Assembly (NCBI GenBank): GCA_006386115.1
Contig: VFIW01000099.1
Span: 90,104-154,103 of the forward strand
Direction: 5' to 3'
Origin: Globisporangium splendens
Taxonomy: Eukaryota > Oomycota > Peronosporomycetes > Pythiales > Pythiaceae
Length of the DNA: 64,000 bases
Below are positions 1 through 10,862 of this stretch, piece after piece (the first letter of the stretch is position 1; every line of letters begins with the position of its first letter). Under the pieces are notes generated by a model. It was given only the letters and a program-made list of their open reading frames with translations, was not told the DNA's origin and did no database searches. The translations under genes were made by a program, and so were the position numbers.

Positions 1-168
1 CTGCGCCGACCACGTCATCTGGATGGCCATACGCGGCAGCGAGATGAGCATGAGCATCGGGATCGACGCGCCACGGCGTGGGACATCGTCGCCGTCCTGG
101 ACATGGCCGGGCTTGGGCGACCCGAAGGCGTCGTAGCCAGCAGCGCCGGCTTCCACATCCTTGGACAT
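1..168 (-). CDS. Sucrose-transporter-like (GPH/SLC45) gene 1, N-terminal part only
   Basis: The first 56 codons of a transporter run off the left edge of the window. The start is the ATG complementary to 166-168. The translation has the same plan as the other array members: a short hydrophilic N-terminus with GYDAFGSPK, then the first membrane segment with LPRMAIQMTW. An initiator plus FPR core promoter lies 59-74 bases upstream and supports this start. By family, the product should be a plasma-membrane proton/sugar symporter of the SUT/SLC45 group, but only the first 56 residues are seen. It is divergent to gene 2 and differs in sequence from genes 3-6, so it is not part of the near-identical set. 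Confidence 0.85.
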   Translation of the reverse strand, partial: MSKDVEAGAAGYDAFGSPKPGHVQDGDDVPRRGASIPMLMLISLPRMAIQMTWSAQ

Positions 169-226
169 CGTGGCGAGGCTTCTGGGGAGGAAGAGAAGGA
201 GAGTTGACTGGTTTGCGCTGAAGCAG

Positions 227-242
227 GCAAATTGCAAAGTGA
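227..242 (-). promoter_or_regulatory. Oomycete Inr+FPR core promoter of transporter gene 1
   Basis: On the minus strand the sequence reads TCACTTTGCAATTTGC, an initiator (TCAYTYY) joined to an FPR-like box. It sits about 74 bases before the start codon of gene 1, and the same arrangement recurs before the other transporters. Assignment rests on the known oomycete core promoter consensus. Confidence 0.7.
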
Positions 243-3200
243 GGCGAGCTGGGAGGCTCGCGATTTGCTGGTTTCGCTCGTTTTATTGAGGTCGTGCTCT
301 TGTGATTTGGATGCCGCAGGACAGGCAGAGGGAACGACGAACGCAACGCACACCACACGTAGGATGGGAAAGTGCTCCAGAACTGCAAACTACAGTACCA
401 CCGACGGATGGGCGGGTGGCACGTTGCAGTCCCACGAGCACGCATCGTCGCTTATATACACCTTCGACTGCTGCCTGTAGGTTCTCACAGTTGTACCTAC
501 GCTTTTCGAGAGAACGTCTGGGTGAAAGCACACGCTGCAGCGTGATTTCTCTCCATGTCGAGCAAGGGTTCAGCACTGGTTTGAGCTGTCCAAATTAATA
601 GTTATAGCAGCTTCAATAATAATGTTGTGTGTGGAGTTCAATTTCTTGAGTGCTTTCAAAGTCTATGGATGGGAATGCAACATGCGACTGTGTAAAGAGA
701 TACTCGGAGCGTGGCTTGTATCCTGAACACCTGAGGCTTTGGTTCAGATGTGCAATAAGCATGTAAAGGTGTGTGAATATGCGCCTTCTATTGTATTACG
801 GTTCGTCAATAGAACCAGTTTGGTAAACGCACTTTCTTCTGGTGTTGTTGTTCTGACTGTTAATATCGTCAAACTCTCGCACCTGATTGTCTCTCAGATA
901 TAACATTAGCGAAGCCATCACGTAAGACAGTATAAAGTGTTGCACGATCATCGGGTTGCAGTTGAAGTTGCGCGCATCTGGTGCCGCCGCATCGTTGAAC
1001 CTCCCGAATAGCATACTGAGCCTCAATCAGAAAAGCAGGATCCTTTGCATCGAAAGTCAAGTGAGTTTGACATTTCGATGCGCATTTGTTCACTTTCCTT
1101 CGATGCACCTGCTGTACGGAAAGGAAAGGACTGGCTGCTTCAACCGACACGCTCACACTGGCTGAACGTGTGGGCTCGCGTCTCATTCTCCCCACTTGAT
1201 TTATTTCCTTTTCTCAACGCACACAGAGCGATCCGTTTTGAACATTTTCATCCCCACTGACAGCCACTGAGATGTCCTATCATAACGCATAGTGGCAGGT
1301 TTGGAGACTCGACTTCTGCACCTGGCTTCTTTTTCTGGTTTTCTCATGACCAAGAGACTTTTTGCGCGTCATAATCTGGGGCTCAGAAGGAAGCAAAATA
1401 GTCTGCTGGTGTTGAGAAAAATGCAAAAAAATGTTTGAGAAAGCAACTGTGCGTCTATGTGTTGTGCTTGTTAGTGCCCGTGCGAGCACAGGACGCTGGT
1501 CAGCCATTCGGTTGTCAATACCCGAGCAGATCTCTTTAGAATCGAATGCGGTGCCGGCGGACATGCAGTGTACAAGGCGTAAACAATTTGCAATTGCTCC
1601 CAGCCTTACCACGGGTTAATAATCATAACTGAGGAGGAGACAATGGCAGCAAGCATCTGAGTCCGGAGGGAAGACAACGAAACGACTGAAACACTTGCCT
1701 CAGAACCAAACATCAAACGAGCAAAGCAAACGGATGAGGCGGAATGGGTCGACGGCGCGATTGGGTGTGGGTTCTGTCGCTCGACCTCGAGGTCGAAAGT
1801 GTGGTTTTCAGTTCTTCTCACCTGTCGAAGGTTGAAGCGAGCAGAAACAGGGCGTCTCGCGGTCACACTTGTTGCTTCTTTTTTTATGCAGCGGTTCAAT
1901 TAGTCTGAGTGGAAGGTCCACAGTTTCCCATGTACCTCCCACAGCTGAAGTAGGTGCTGTAGTTGAGTGTTCAATTGCTAGTTGGCTCCAACTCATAAAA
2001 GAGCTTTCGCAGTTTGTCATCTTGCCGACAGCTATGTGCACATGCTATTCCAACACACAATCTCCACGCAAAAATATAGACGTGAGTTGACTGTGAGGTC
2101 ATCCCAGACGTCCTGCATGAGCTTACTTGCAACAAAGACAAACCAATGGGGGGATTAGACTTTCCGTTCAGATTGTGATTCAAGGCTAAACAGTAGTACC
2201 ATCGGAGCTCAGTGCACCTTCGCATATCTTTATGAAAATTTGGAGATCGAAGACGGTGGGATGCGCTAGTGCTTTGACGCGAATATGAGTGAAAGCTACG
2301 GGTTGCGCGTCTCCTTTGCGTCTCCCGCAGTGCGGTTCACATGCATCCGAAAGCACAAACTTGCAGGGGGTTTCTATGATCTGTGCCCAGATTCTGACTG
2401 CCACCTGCTGATGAGAGCGATGATGGACTTGACCGAAAATGAGGCAGAGATCTTTGAACCTTATGATAGCGAATCAAATCTTCATCACTTGCCTGAAATG
2501 CACTCTTCCTTTGGACGAACGATTACCAGCTACAATAGCATTCTCATGTATCCTGCTGGTTGACACTTGGGTACAGATAGTTATGAATGACCTCAGAAAG
2601 CGCTCTATTGCATGAGCCTAATTGATGCATTATGGAGCGCGTTTCGGAGGAGCATGGAGTGCCTGGGCTCGTCAGTTCAGCAGGTTCACTTCCGGGATCC
2701 ACTGATGCGTGAGCTTGAAGTTGGCCACTTGAGTCACTTGAGGAAGAGGCCACTTCGATCGGCAGTGGCAGCCGTTCACGGCCAAAATTTTCAAGACATG
2801 AGATGCGATCGGCGGTCATGAGATCCAATAACAGACAACAGGGTTCCTCCCTCATTATGTTATGAAACTGCAACCTGAAGTGTGTGGCATCGTCTGACGT
2901 GTGCCACGCAATCGTGTGTTTGCAGTTCGTAGAAAAAAATGCTTACGGTACCAAAGAGGTCGCAATATCCGACACGTGCGCATCGATGCGTTGTGGGGTC
3001 AAAGCGCACTTTGCGCAGCAGCTGGCAGCGCAACTTTGGCATTTCCCTGTCACCTCGGTCTGACAGCGATCCTCAGATCTGGGCACCCAGGAGCGACACA
3101 CTTGCACTAGTTCAACAAAGCGGTCGAGCACCTTCACGTGACACGACGCTCTGTGCGCGCGCCAGTGACGTCTGGCGGTGCGTGAGCAACCAAAACGCAA

Positions 3201-4092
3201 TGCCGCATTGCGAAAAGAGCCCCACAAGTTCAACTACTCTCGCAGGTAGTGACTTCATCGACGCATCGCAACGGATAGTGCACCAGAGGCTACAAACTAC
3301 CAGCACGTTCTTCGCTTACAAAAGAATCTTGCAGTTGGATTTTGCCCAAGCCCGCTGCAATTCTCCCAACCTTCAGTGGCCACAGATTGGCACACCATCC
3401 ATTCGCTCGTAAGCGAACCGCGTCTTACAACAGGATTAATTAACGATAGTCGCAAGGCTGGTTGTCGACTCCAAGCACCAAATACGATGGTTTGTACGAT
3501 ACGGTACTGTGAGGCGGAGTAAAGTGAGAGACAAAGAGAGATGCTGTGTGCAGGTGTCAAGCCGGGTGATGGCGCATCTCAGTCTGCTCAAAATTTTCAG
3601 CGACGGAGCTCTCTCGACTGGGCAAATGCCCATCATCTGCGGCCCAAGCAACCTTCATCAGTGCCTACGGTAGCTCTTCGCGCCTTGTCCTTCGCCCCGT
3701 AAAGGCACAGCATTGCATCGGCCAGGACATCGCACGACGTTTCGTGCCACCTGTCAAAATTATACCTTATTATAGTGCATGATCGACATAAAGCGTTCAA
3801 TTTTAGATAAAATCTGTCAGCAGTGTACTACTTCAAGGCAATAGGTTCTGAAATGGGCAATCAACTCGCCTTCAACCATTGCAACTAGCTGCATCGAATC
3901 CGATACCTGGCGCCAAAATTTTGTTTTACGCTGTTCGCAACAACGCTTTGCTTTGTTCGGTGAATGTGCTTTGGGCTGCACTGACTATCTGACTCCTGAC
4001 GTCGCGCCAAAACGTGATTATTCCATTCAACACTCTCACATGTCCACTGATCGCTCCTACCTAGCTAGTCCAAACCTTTTCGTCTCGACTTT
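243..4092. other. Intergenic region between divergent transporters 1 and 2
   Basis: About 3.8 kb contain no open reading frame that I recognise. The short open frames present (for example 2285-2563 plus and 2939-3412 plus) have no domain, no intron context and atypical composition. The right end contains a copy of the AGATAAAATCT element (near 3814) shared with other transporter spacers, and scattered CAAAATTTTC boxes (near 2790, 3589 and 3913). Confidence 0.6.
3814..3838 (+). promoter_or_regulatory. Copy 1 of conserved AGATAAAATCT element
   Basis: AGATAAAATCTGTCAGCAGT followed by GTACT matches the elements at 10763 and 15597-15632. It lies about 346 bases upstream of gene 2 and points toward it. 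The core AGAT-AAA-ATCT is a small inverted repeat. Function is unknown; a transcription factor site or a short mobile-element relic are both possible. Confidence 0.45.
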
Positions 4093-4110
4093 TCACTTCT
4101 CAAATTTGCC
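4093..4110 (+). promoter_or_regulatory. Inr+FPR core promoter of transporter gene 2
   Basis: TCACTTCTCAAATTTGCC combines the initiator and FPR boxes 67 bases upstream of the ATG at 4160. It argues that transcription starts inside the longer open frame that begins at 3953, so the 4160 start is preferred. Confidence 0.72.
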
Positions 4111-4159
4111 TACAGTTGGTCAGTCCAGTCACCCCCTTCTAAAGCTCGACACGCCACGC

Positions 4160-5611
4160 ATGACTGGCAAAGACCTCGAAGTCGGGAACCGGAGCAGCGA
4201 GGCATACACGACGCCAAAGCTCGATGAGAGTTTGCTGTTAGGTGGTGAGGATAAACCCACGAGAGGTGCCTCCATCCTCACGCTGCTCCTCATCTCCATG
4301 CCGCGTATGGCCATCCAAATGACCTGGGCCGCGCAGTGGGCCGCCCTCGGACCGTACCTCGGCACCATGCTCCCCAAATACGCTGTGCAACTCACCCAGG
4401 TCATCGGACCAACCACCGGTATTCTCGTCGCACCGACGGTCGGCGTGTTCAGCGATCGGAGCACGAACCCGTGGGGTCGTCGTCGTCCGTTCATCTTCCT
4501 CGCCTCCATCACAAGTGTGATCTGCTGGATCCTCATGGGGTTTACACGTGAACTCGGCGAAGCTCTGGGCGACTACGGCTCAGGTAAAGAAGGTGAGGAG
4601 ACCCACCGTCCGTGGACCGCCTTCTTCACCGTCTTCTTCTACACATGGATGGACATCACCGTGAATGCCGTGCAGACACCCATGTTCCTCATGATCGCTG
4701 ACTTCGCGGGCGAGCGCCAAACTACAGGTGCCGCTATCGGCCAGGGCTGGTCTACGATCGGCTCCATCATGGTCGCAGGCTACATCTACATCTTCGGCGC
4801 GGCCCACAAGACGCTCAAGTCCTTCCTGGGTCTGCTCTCGGTCATCATGATGGTGACGGTGATCATCGCGTGCATTGCCGGCAAGGAGACGCCGCTGAAG
4901 AAGGACGAGAACAACAGCTCGAGATCGTGGGACCAGATCAAGAGCGCGTTCGGCTCCATCATCAAGGGAATCAAGACGCTCCCTGGCCCACTCATCGCCT
5001 ACTGCATTGTCTTCTTCTGCGTGCAATACGGATTCACGGCATACAGCGGCAACAAGGGTCAGTTCTTCGGCTTTGAGGTGTACGACGGTGAGGCCACCGG
5101 TGCTGATGCTTGTGGTGACGACTGCACCAAGGCGCAAGACGACTACAACCACGGCGTGAGTGTCGCCGGCGGATCCACGGATCTCATCTTCAACATCGTC
5201 GGGTACTTGTTCTCGTGGGCGATCCCGTTCCTCGTGATGCGATTCGGTGCCAAGTGGGTGCTCGTGGTCGGACTCATCCCGCAGTCGCTGCTCATGGTCA
5301 TGGCGTTCACCAAGGTTGTGGCGATCGACGTGCTCATCGTCGTGTCCATTACGTTCTCGCAGACCATCGTCTTCGCGTTGCTTGTGCCGATCATCGTGCA
5401 CGTGTTTGGGACAGACGCGGACATTGGCATGTACGTGGGTGCGCTCAACTCTGCGCAGTGCTTCGGCCAGTTGCTCAACTTCATCATCGGCGCTGCGCTC
5501 GTGGAGACGTCGATGGGCTACAAGTTGCCGGTGTTCATCGGTGGTGTGATGAGTTTCATCGGCGTGATCATCGGCATTTTCTTCTTGAAAATCAAGATGC
5601 ACATGCTGTAG
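4160..5611 (+). CDS. Sucrose-transporter-like MFS protein (GPH/SLC45), gene 2
   Basis: An intron-less gene of 483 residues. It has about 12 hydrophobic segments, LISMPRMAIQMTW in the first, and after the second segment the family signature SDRSTNPWGRRRPF (the RxGRR loop of plant SUT and animal SLC45 carriers). By family, it should co-transport a disaccharide or similar sugar with protons at the plasma membrane; the substrate cannot be read. The start at 4160 rather than 3953 is chosen because it aligns with the paralogues and follows an Inr+FPR promoter. Its N-terminal tail differs from genes 3-6, but three internal tracts (5047-5235, 5282-5344, 5429-5557) are base-for-base identical to them, giving a patchwork typical of gene conversion. 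It is convergent with gene 3. Confidence 0.9.
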   Translation: MTGKDLEVGNRSSEAYTTPKLDESLLLGGEDKPTRGASILTLLLISMPRMAIQMTWAAQWAALGPYLGTMLPKYAVQLTQVIGPTTGILVAPTVGVFSDRSTNPWGRRRPFIFLASITSVICWILMGFTRELGEALGDYGSGKEGEETHRPWTAFFTVFFYTWMDITVNAVQTPMFLMIADFAGERQTTGAAIGQGWSTIGSIMVAGYIYIFGAAHKTLKSFLGLLSVIMMVTVIIACIAGKETPLKKDENNSSRSWDQIKSAFGSIIKGIKTLPGPLIAYCIVFFCVQYGFTAYSGNKGQFFGFEVYDGEATGADACGDDCTKAQDDYNHGVSVAGGSTDLIFNIVGYLFSWAIPFLVMRFGAKWVLVVGLIPQSLLMVMAFTKVVAIDVLIVVSITFSQTIVFALLVPIIVHVFGTDADIGMYVGALNSAQCFGQLLNFIIGAALVETSMGYKLPVFIGGVMSFIGVIIGIFFLKIKMHML

Positions 5612-7582
5612 GCGAACGCACGGGGTTAAGTCAGCGTGTACATCGTAGTTATTTGTTCTCCTACTCATTTTGCCATAATCTTTGTAGTCGGGATCCCGTG
5701 TCGTCTGCACCATCCAGATCGTCTGGTTCATAATCCCGTGTGGACGGCGCGGAAGTAGCACGAAGTTTGAAGGTCACGGCCTGATCTCCGCATCGGCTTT
5801 TCTCGTACTTCAACAGACCTCTCGCTGCCAAACTGTGCACAATGACGCTCGCACTGGTTTCTCGATTCCGGTATGATAGAAGTCTCAGCTGTTTTCTCAT
5901 TTTCCCGATTATGGCGCATTTCCCATGAAGCCTGCTGCCTTCCCTTCCTTTTCCCGCCGACCTGCTGGTTGCTGACCTGTATACTCTGGTATTGGTTTTT
6001 GCATTACGACAGCTGCACAGCCAGCAATGTGCTGAAGGTTCTCTTGCCTCTCATCATCGTTCACGTAACGATACGCTGACCTGTATTCACCAAACTCGTT
6101 CTCGCTCCTGCTGACGATTTGTGATCGCCTGTGCATCTCTCTCTCTCTCGCGTGACAATCGAACCATGTTGGCTCTGTCTGCATCTGCTGTATGTAAATG
6201 CTGCAACCTCCAAACTCGTTTTCTGTCGCCTCGCTGTGTCATTTCTGCCAGCTGGCTTACATGCCTTTTACTGCTTTAGCTTCGGCCGTTCATCTGCACA
6301 TCACTCGTCACACTCGCGCTGTTTCAAAGTCCGAATCGCTCCGCAATCCCTGCACATTCGCAGCACTTCTGCTGCGCCGACGGCAAATTTCCGAATGAGC
6401 GACTGAGTCCACAAGTCCTCCCGACTTGCTCCTATCTGTGCGCATCAACTTGAAGGAAGGGAACGGGGGTAATCGTGGATGAAGCTAGTTTTCTTACTTC
6501 AGTATATTTGGTAGAAATGGCGCACAGATGAAAATGGGTATACTGAATTAGAAAACTCTCACTGTGACGTAAACTGCGATTATGTCACCGCATAATCTGC
6601 CACCTTTTGTCACGAAGAAACCACGTGGCATGTCTCAAATCATGTGCAAGTAGCGTCAAAACTGCTTATAACAGTATCGGTGTTTCCCAGCCGAGAGAAA
6701 CATCACAATCTTCTGAATATACAGTCTTCTGAGAATGCGTGGATACAGACACTAACACACAATAAACAGAGCTAAGACGAACGGAAACTCCGGTCCTCCA
6801 ACGCTTCTCAGCTTCTATCGTGCAATTGATAGAACATAAAGTGGATGTTCGATGTACCGAAGCGCTCTCCAGGGATCACTTCAAACTTCAGAAACATGGT
6901 CTACAGTGCATTTTTTGGTGAGCGACACTACAGAGCACAGCAGACGATTGTGAAGAGGGATGGCTCTTATATGCGATGTCATCAATTTGGAGTTGAACTT
7001 GAGCTAAACTGTGGACCGGTGTCGTACAGCAACTCATCTGTGCATAATCGGTACACTGTTTGGCTACAGCATGTTTACCCGTGGAGGACGTCAGAGGTGA
7101 TTGGCCTCTCCAGCCACAAGCTCCGCGCCACTTGTAACTTCATGGGCATTCACAGACGTGCTCGCTTGGGGAGTGCTCGCAGTAGCCGAGTTCGAATTTC
7201 TAGCAACCGGGGATGCAGTAGATCCCTTAGAAGTCTCAGGGTCTTGTGAACCCACGCGTATTTACCTTATTAATTGCCCTCAAGCAACTCAATTCTGTGA
7301 GTCAACATCGTCTGTGGATTGACAAGCGAGTTAGCACACATACATCCGCGCCTGAGCTAAATACGCATCAAAGTAAAAGTTGACATTGACCGATTTAGTA
7401 ACCCCTAGCACACTCTCTTTTGTACGACCAATGCTCAGAAGTGGAAGGGTTATTTTTGTTCGCACAAGCATTCTGGTTGTTCAATACATGTAAAACGAAA
7501 ATACAGAAACACTAACCACACAACCTCACCAAAATCAACGTACGTTCATCCAGAACAGCTCCGGACACTGCCCATCTACGGC
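5612..7582. other. Intergenic region between convergent transporters 2 and 3
   Basis: Nearly 2 kb between two convergent 3' ends. I see no gene. Short open frames such as 6845-7249 plus lack recognisable motifs. A pair of related segments at 6499-6510 (cttcagtatatt) and 6538-6549 (gtatactgaatt) forms a loose inverted repeat. Confidence 0.55.
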
Positions 7583-9037
7583 TTACATCGTGTACATCTT
7601 GATCTTGAGGAAGAAGAGAGCGATGATGACACCCGCGAAACTCATCACACCACCGATGAACACCGGCAACTTGTAGCCCATCGACGTCTCCACGAGCGCA
7701 GCGCCGATGATGAAGTTGAGCAACTGGCCGAAGCACTGCGCAGAGTTGAGCGCACCCACGTACATCCCAATCTCCACATCAGATCCGAACACGTGCACGA
7801 CGATCGGCACCAAGAGCGCAAACACGATGGTCTGAGACATGGTGGTGAGCACGACGATGAGCACGTCGATCGCCACAACCTTGGTGAACGCCATGACCAT
7901 GAGCAGCGACTGTGGGATCAGACTGACGATCAACACCCACTTGGCACCAAACTTCTTGACGAGGAACGGGATCGCCCACGAGAACAAGTACCCGACGATG
8001 TTGAAGATGAGATCCGTGGATCCGCCGGCGACACTCACGCCGTGGTTGTAGTCGTCTTGCGCCTTGGTGCAGTCGTCACCACAAGCATCAGCACCGGTGG
8101 CCTCACCGTCGTACACCTCAAAGCCGAAGAACTGACCCTTGTTGCCGTTGTACGCCGTGTAGCCGTACTCGACGCAGAAGAAGACGACGCAGTAGGCGAT
8201 GAGCGAACCAGGGAGCGTCATGAGACCCTTGATGATGGAGCCGAACGCCACCTTGATCTGGTCCCACGCAGTGGTCTTGGCCACAGCGTCCTTGCTCAGA
8301 GGCGTCTCTTTCGCGGCGATGCACGAGATCGCCACGGTCACCATCATGAACGCTGAGAGCATGGCCAAGAACCAGCCGAGCGTCTTGTGGGCCGCGCCGA
8401 AGATGTAGATGTAGCCTGCGACCATGATGGAGCCGAGCGTGGACCAGCCCTGACCGATGGACGCACCGAGCGTCTGACGGTCACCAGCAAAGTCCGAGAT
8501 CATCAAGAACGTGGGCGTCTGCACGACGTTCACGGTGATGTCCATCCAGGCGTAGAAGAAGACGGTGAAGAAGGCGGTCCACGGACGGTGGGTCGGCTCG
8601 CCGTCCTTTCCCGAGCCGTAGTCGCCCAAGGCTTCACCGATCTGGCGCGTGAACCCCATGAGGATCCAGCAGATCACACTGGTGATGGAGGCGATGAAGA
8701 GGAACGGACGACGACGACCCCACGGGTTCGTGCTGCGATCACTGAACACGCCGACGGCAGGTCCAGCGATGATACCCGTGGCAGGTCCGATGACTTGCGT
8801 GAGCTGCACGGCGTACTTGGGGAGCATGGTGCCGAGGTACGGTCCGAGGGCGGCCCACTGAGCCGACCAGGTCATCTGGATGGCCATACGCGGCATGGCG
8901 ATGAGCAGGAGCTGGATCACGGAGGCTCCCTGTTTGGGCTGTCTTTCGCCGTCTTGGATCTCGCCGTCGACGACCTTGGGCGAGGCGTAGGCGTCGTAGC
9001 CTGGGGTGGCGGCGGCTTCAATATCTTTGTTGGCCAT
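7583..9037 (-). CDS. Sucrose-transporter-like MFS protein, gene 3 (left arm of dyad A)
   Basis: An intron-less gene of 484 residues, predicted plasma-membrane sugar/proton symporter of the GPH/SLC45 type. The N-terminus is MANKDIEAAATPGYDAYASP. The signature SDRSTNPWGRRRPF lies near residues 99-112. A conserved loop with two cysteines (ADACGDDCTKAQDDY) lies between membrane segments. The protein is identical to gene 4 and differs from genes 5 and 6 only at residues 2-3. Against gene 4 I noticed only one silent difference (8483 versus 11883). Its stop codon is TAA, unlike gene 4 (TAG), and the match between copies ends at the last sense codon. The whole gene plus 466 upstream bases forms one arm of a large inverted repeat. 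Confidence 0.93.
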   Translation of the reverse strand: MANKDIEAAATPGYDAYASPKVVDGEIQDGERQPKQGASVIQLLLIAMPRMAIQMTWSAQWAALGPYLGTMLPKYAVQLTQVIGPATGIIAGPAVGVFSDRSTNPWGRRRPFLFIASITSVICWILMGFTRQIGEALGDYGSGKDGEPTHRPWTAFFTVFFYAWMDITVNVVQTPTFLMISDFAGDRQTLGASIGQGWSTLGSIMVAGYIYIFGAAHKTLGWFLAMLSAFMMVTVAISCIAAKETPLSKDAVAKTTAWDQIKVAFGSIIKGLMTLPGSLIAYCVVFFCVEYGYTAYNGNKGQFFGFEVYDGEATGADACGDDCTKAQDDYNHGVSVAGGSTDLIFNIVGYLFSWAIPFLVKKFGAKWVLIVSLIPQSLLMVMAFTKVVAIDVLIVVLTTMSQTIVFALLVPIVVHVFGSDVEIGMYVGALNSAQCFGQLLNFIIGAALVETSMGYKLPVFIGGVMSFAGVIIALFFLKIKMYTM

Positions 9038-9503
9038 GTCTTCTGGTGTCAGTGCAAGAGCTGCTTGGACGGCGGTGACTTTGTAGCTGAGTGCGAAGAC
9101 GAGTGCAAATTGTAAAGTGAGGCCGAGTGTGAGAGCAGTGGTGGTTCATGTCTGTGAGAGGAGCGGAGTGATGCGAAGCCAAAGAAAGAGTCAAGGGGGT
9201 CAGCCACTGTCGTTCTGGTGACAGGTGAAACTGAAGAAACACTCGCTGCGAAGCACCGCCATACAGTACTGTCGTGTTTTCGGAAGCGAATGTGCGTGCT
9301 TGATGTGGTAGAGAGAGAGAACAACGGTCGAGCTGTCAAGGCGTTGTGCGTTGTGAGTGACTGGCGGTCGGACACGCCTCAAGACAGACAGCGGGACAAC
9401 GACACGGTCCTGTTGTCCTTGTCGGGCACGCACCTCATCTGAAATTTTGAGCGATGCCAAGGTGGTTGAAGTTGTCGGAGTTCACTTTTGCCGGTCAGTT
9501 GCA
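7586..9503. repeat. Dyad A inverted repeat, left arm (1,918 bp)
   Basis: This segment is the reverse complement of 10863-12780. Matching positions always sum to 20366 from one end to the other, so there are no gaps. By eye I found one mismatch, at 8483/11883. It covers the entire coding part of gene 3 and 466 bp upstream including its core promoter. The arms are separated by a 1,359-bp unique spacer. Confidence 0.95.
9105..9120 (-). promoter_or_regulatory. Inr+FPR core promoter of transporter gene 3
   Basis: On the minus strand TCACTTTACAATTTGC gives initiator plus FPR about 83 bases before the start codon. It is duplicated exactly in the other arm at 11246-11261. Confidence 0.75.
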
Positions 9504-9764
9504 AAGCCGGAGCAACCATCCGAGTACCTGTACGGACTTGTGCTTGGTTTACCACGGATCGACTTGGTTCAGCTGAGTTTTAAACTTGAGTTGACTATAG
9601 CACGACCTCCATTGTATGTCACTGTGCCGGAGATGGGTCCCAGCTAGGGTTGGATGCTTTGCCGCAGTCAGATTGCGGCAAAGTTTTACTCTACAAACTC
9701 TATAAAGCTGAGCGAGCGTGGGGCCAGTTGTTGTCTCGTTGGGCTGGCTAATGTGTCTTGGAAG

Positions 9765-9789
9765 GTTGCAACTGTTGTCAAATTTTCAG
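9765..9789 (+). promoter_or_regulatory. Shared spacer box, GCAACTGTTGTCAAATTTTC
   Basis: This 25-base segment matches 15724-15748 at 21 positions. In both dyads it lies 630-730 bases upstream of the left (minus-strand) transporter, in the same orientation. Related CAAAATTTCAG words recur near the other transporter flanks. It may be a control site or a relic of common descent of the two spacers. Confidence 0.4.
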
Positions 9790-10762
9790 AGTGTCTGCGG
9801 TCTGTCGAGATCCTACTAGAAGTGAGAGGTGTATCCTTGTCGCCAGCAAGCAATTTTGAGCTGTACGACTCTCATTTATTGCAAGTTCAGGTATATTGCG
9901 TCACGATCATCTCCGAGTTTAGATTGACTCTCCTTCTCTGTGCCCGTGTTGCAACCGCTGCATCGACATATTCCAAAAGTACCGGATATCAGATACTTCC
10001 CTCATTTGCAGCGTGTCGTAGCTCTCTGCATCCTTACAGTCTAGTGCATTGGGTACTTAAAGAGGGGGAGCTGGCGGCAAATATTGGTGGTCTCTCACAG
10101 TACACCCTTCTCGCAGTTCTTTCTGAGGTTTGGAGCTGCAGCGAAAGTTTTGCCTCGGGTTCTTTGACCCACGAAATCAAATCCTGAAGCAGAAGGATGC
10201 CTCGAGGACGGGACCATTTGCATCGATCGGTACATCTCGAAGTATACACCCATAGTGGTACCGCCATGCAGTCTCATCCATCACAATTTTCCCAAGCAGC
10301 ACTAGACGGATGAATCCAGACCTCACTGCATTTTGGAGAAACAGACACATCGAGAAGAGCGAATTCTGTGGCTTGGCACAGACGTTGCTCCATAAAATGA
10401 TCCCCGACCCACTGTTCCATCCACTTGATTCATCGTGTGCGACGAAACCGAGTCTTTCATCGTTATGATTTTCATGCCAGCCAGTTGGAATGCCTTTCTC
10501 TCTTTGTTGCCATCCATCTCACAACGGGCGTAGTCGCAAAGACAGCTGCGTCCTGACGGAACGCAGCCACCGCCTTGCTTCCTGTTTTAATACGCGGAAA
10601 CTGCAACGAAACACTGGCGAAGAAGTGAAGACTCGAAATTTTTGACAGGCGTTGCTCGCCCATCACGGTGGTTGTCATGGTCACTGTACCGTACCGACGC
10701 ACCAGACGAAGTGTCAATAATTGTCTTGTCTCACTAGGCTACACTTCATTACAATATAATCA

Positions 10763-10798
10763 AGATAAAATCTATCAATAAGTACTGATATAAGCTAC
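10763..10798 (+). promoter_or_regulatory. Copy 2 of conserved AAGATAAAATCT element
   Basis: AAGATAAAATCT, then TACTGATATAAGCTA, spans 36 bases about 566 bases upstream of gene 4 and points toward it. About 30 of the 36 positions match the copy at 15597-15632 (minus strand). It lies just outside the palindromic arm, so the mirror gene 3 lacks it. Confidence 0.5.
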
Positions 10799-10862
10799 AT
10801 CAGAAGTGGTACTTTTCTCACAGAAAAATGATCAGATGGTCATGGGTTCCCTGTCCCAGCTA

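Larger units (their letters stand above)
9504..10862. other. Unique spacer of dyad A
   Basis: This 1.36-kb segment separates the two arms. No confident gene is present; the 177-codon open frame at 9654-10187 and shorter minus-strand frames have no recognisable motif. It carries a box shared with the dyad B spacer (9765-9789) and the AAGATAAAATCT element (10763-10798). Confidence 0.6.

Noticed and set aside
3953..4159. N-terminal extension of 69 codons for transporter gene 2
   Set aside because: It has no counterpart in the other copies, and an Inr+FPR core promoter lies within it, so the start at 4160 is preferred.
4580..5761. Long minus-strand open frame (393 codons) opposite transporter gene 2, and similar His/Asp-rich frames opposite genes 3-6
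   Set aside because: They are antisense shadows: strong codon bias in the transporter CDS leaves the opposite frame free of stops, and the translations are low-complexity (HDDEHVDRH type) without any domain. Their presence in every copy follows from CDS identity.
9654..10187. 177-codon open frame in the dyad A spacer
   Set aside because: No motif, no upstream core promoter, and no counterpart in the dyad B spacer.
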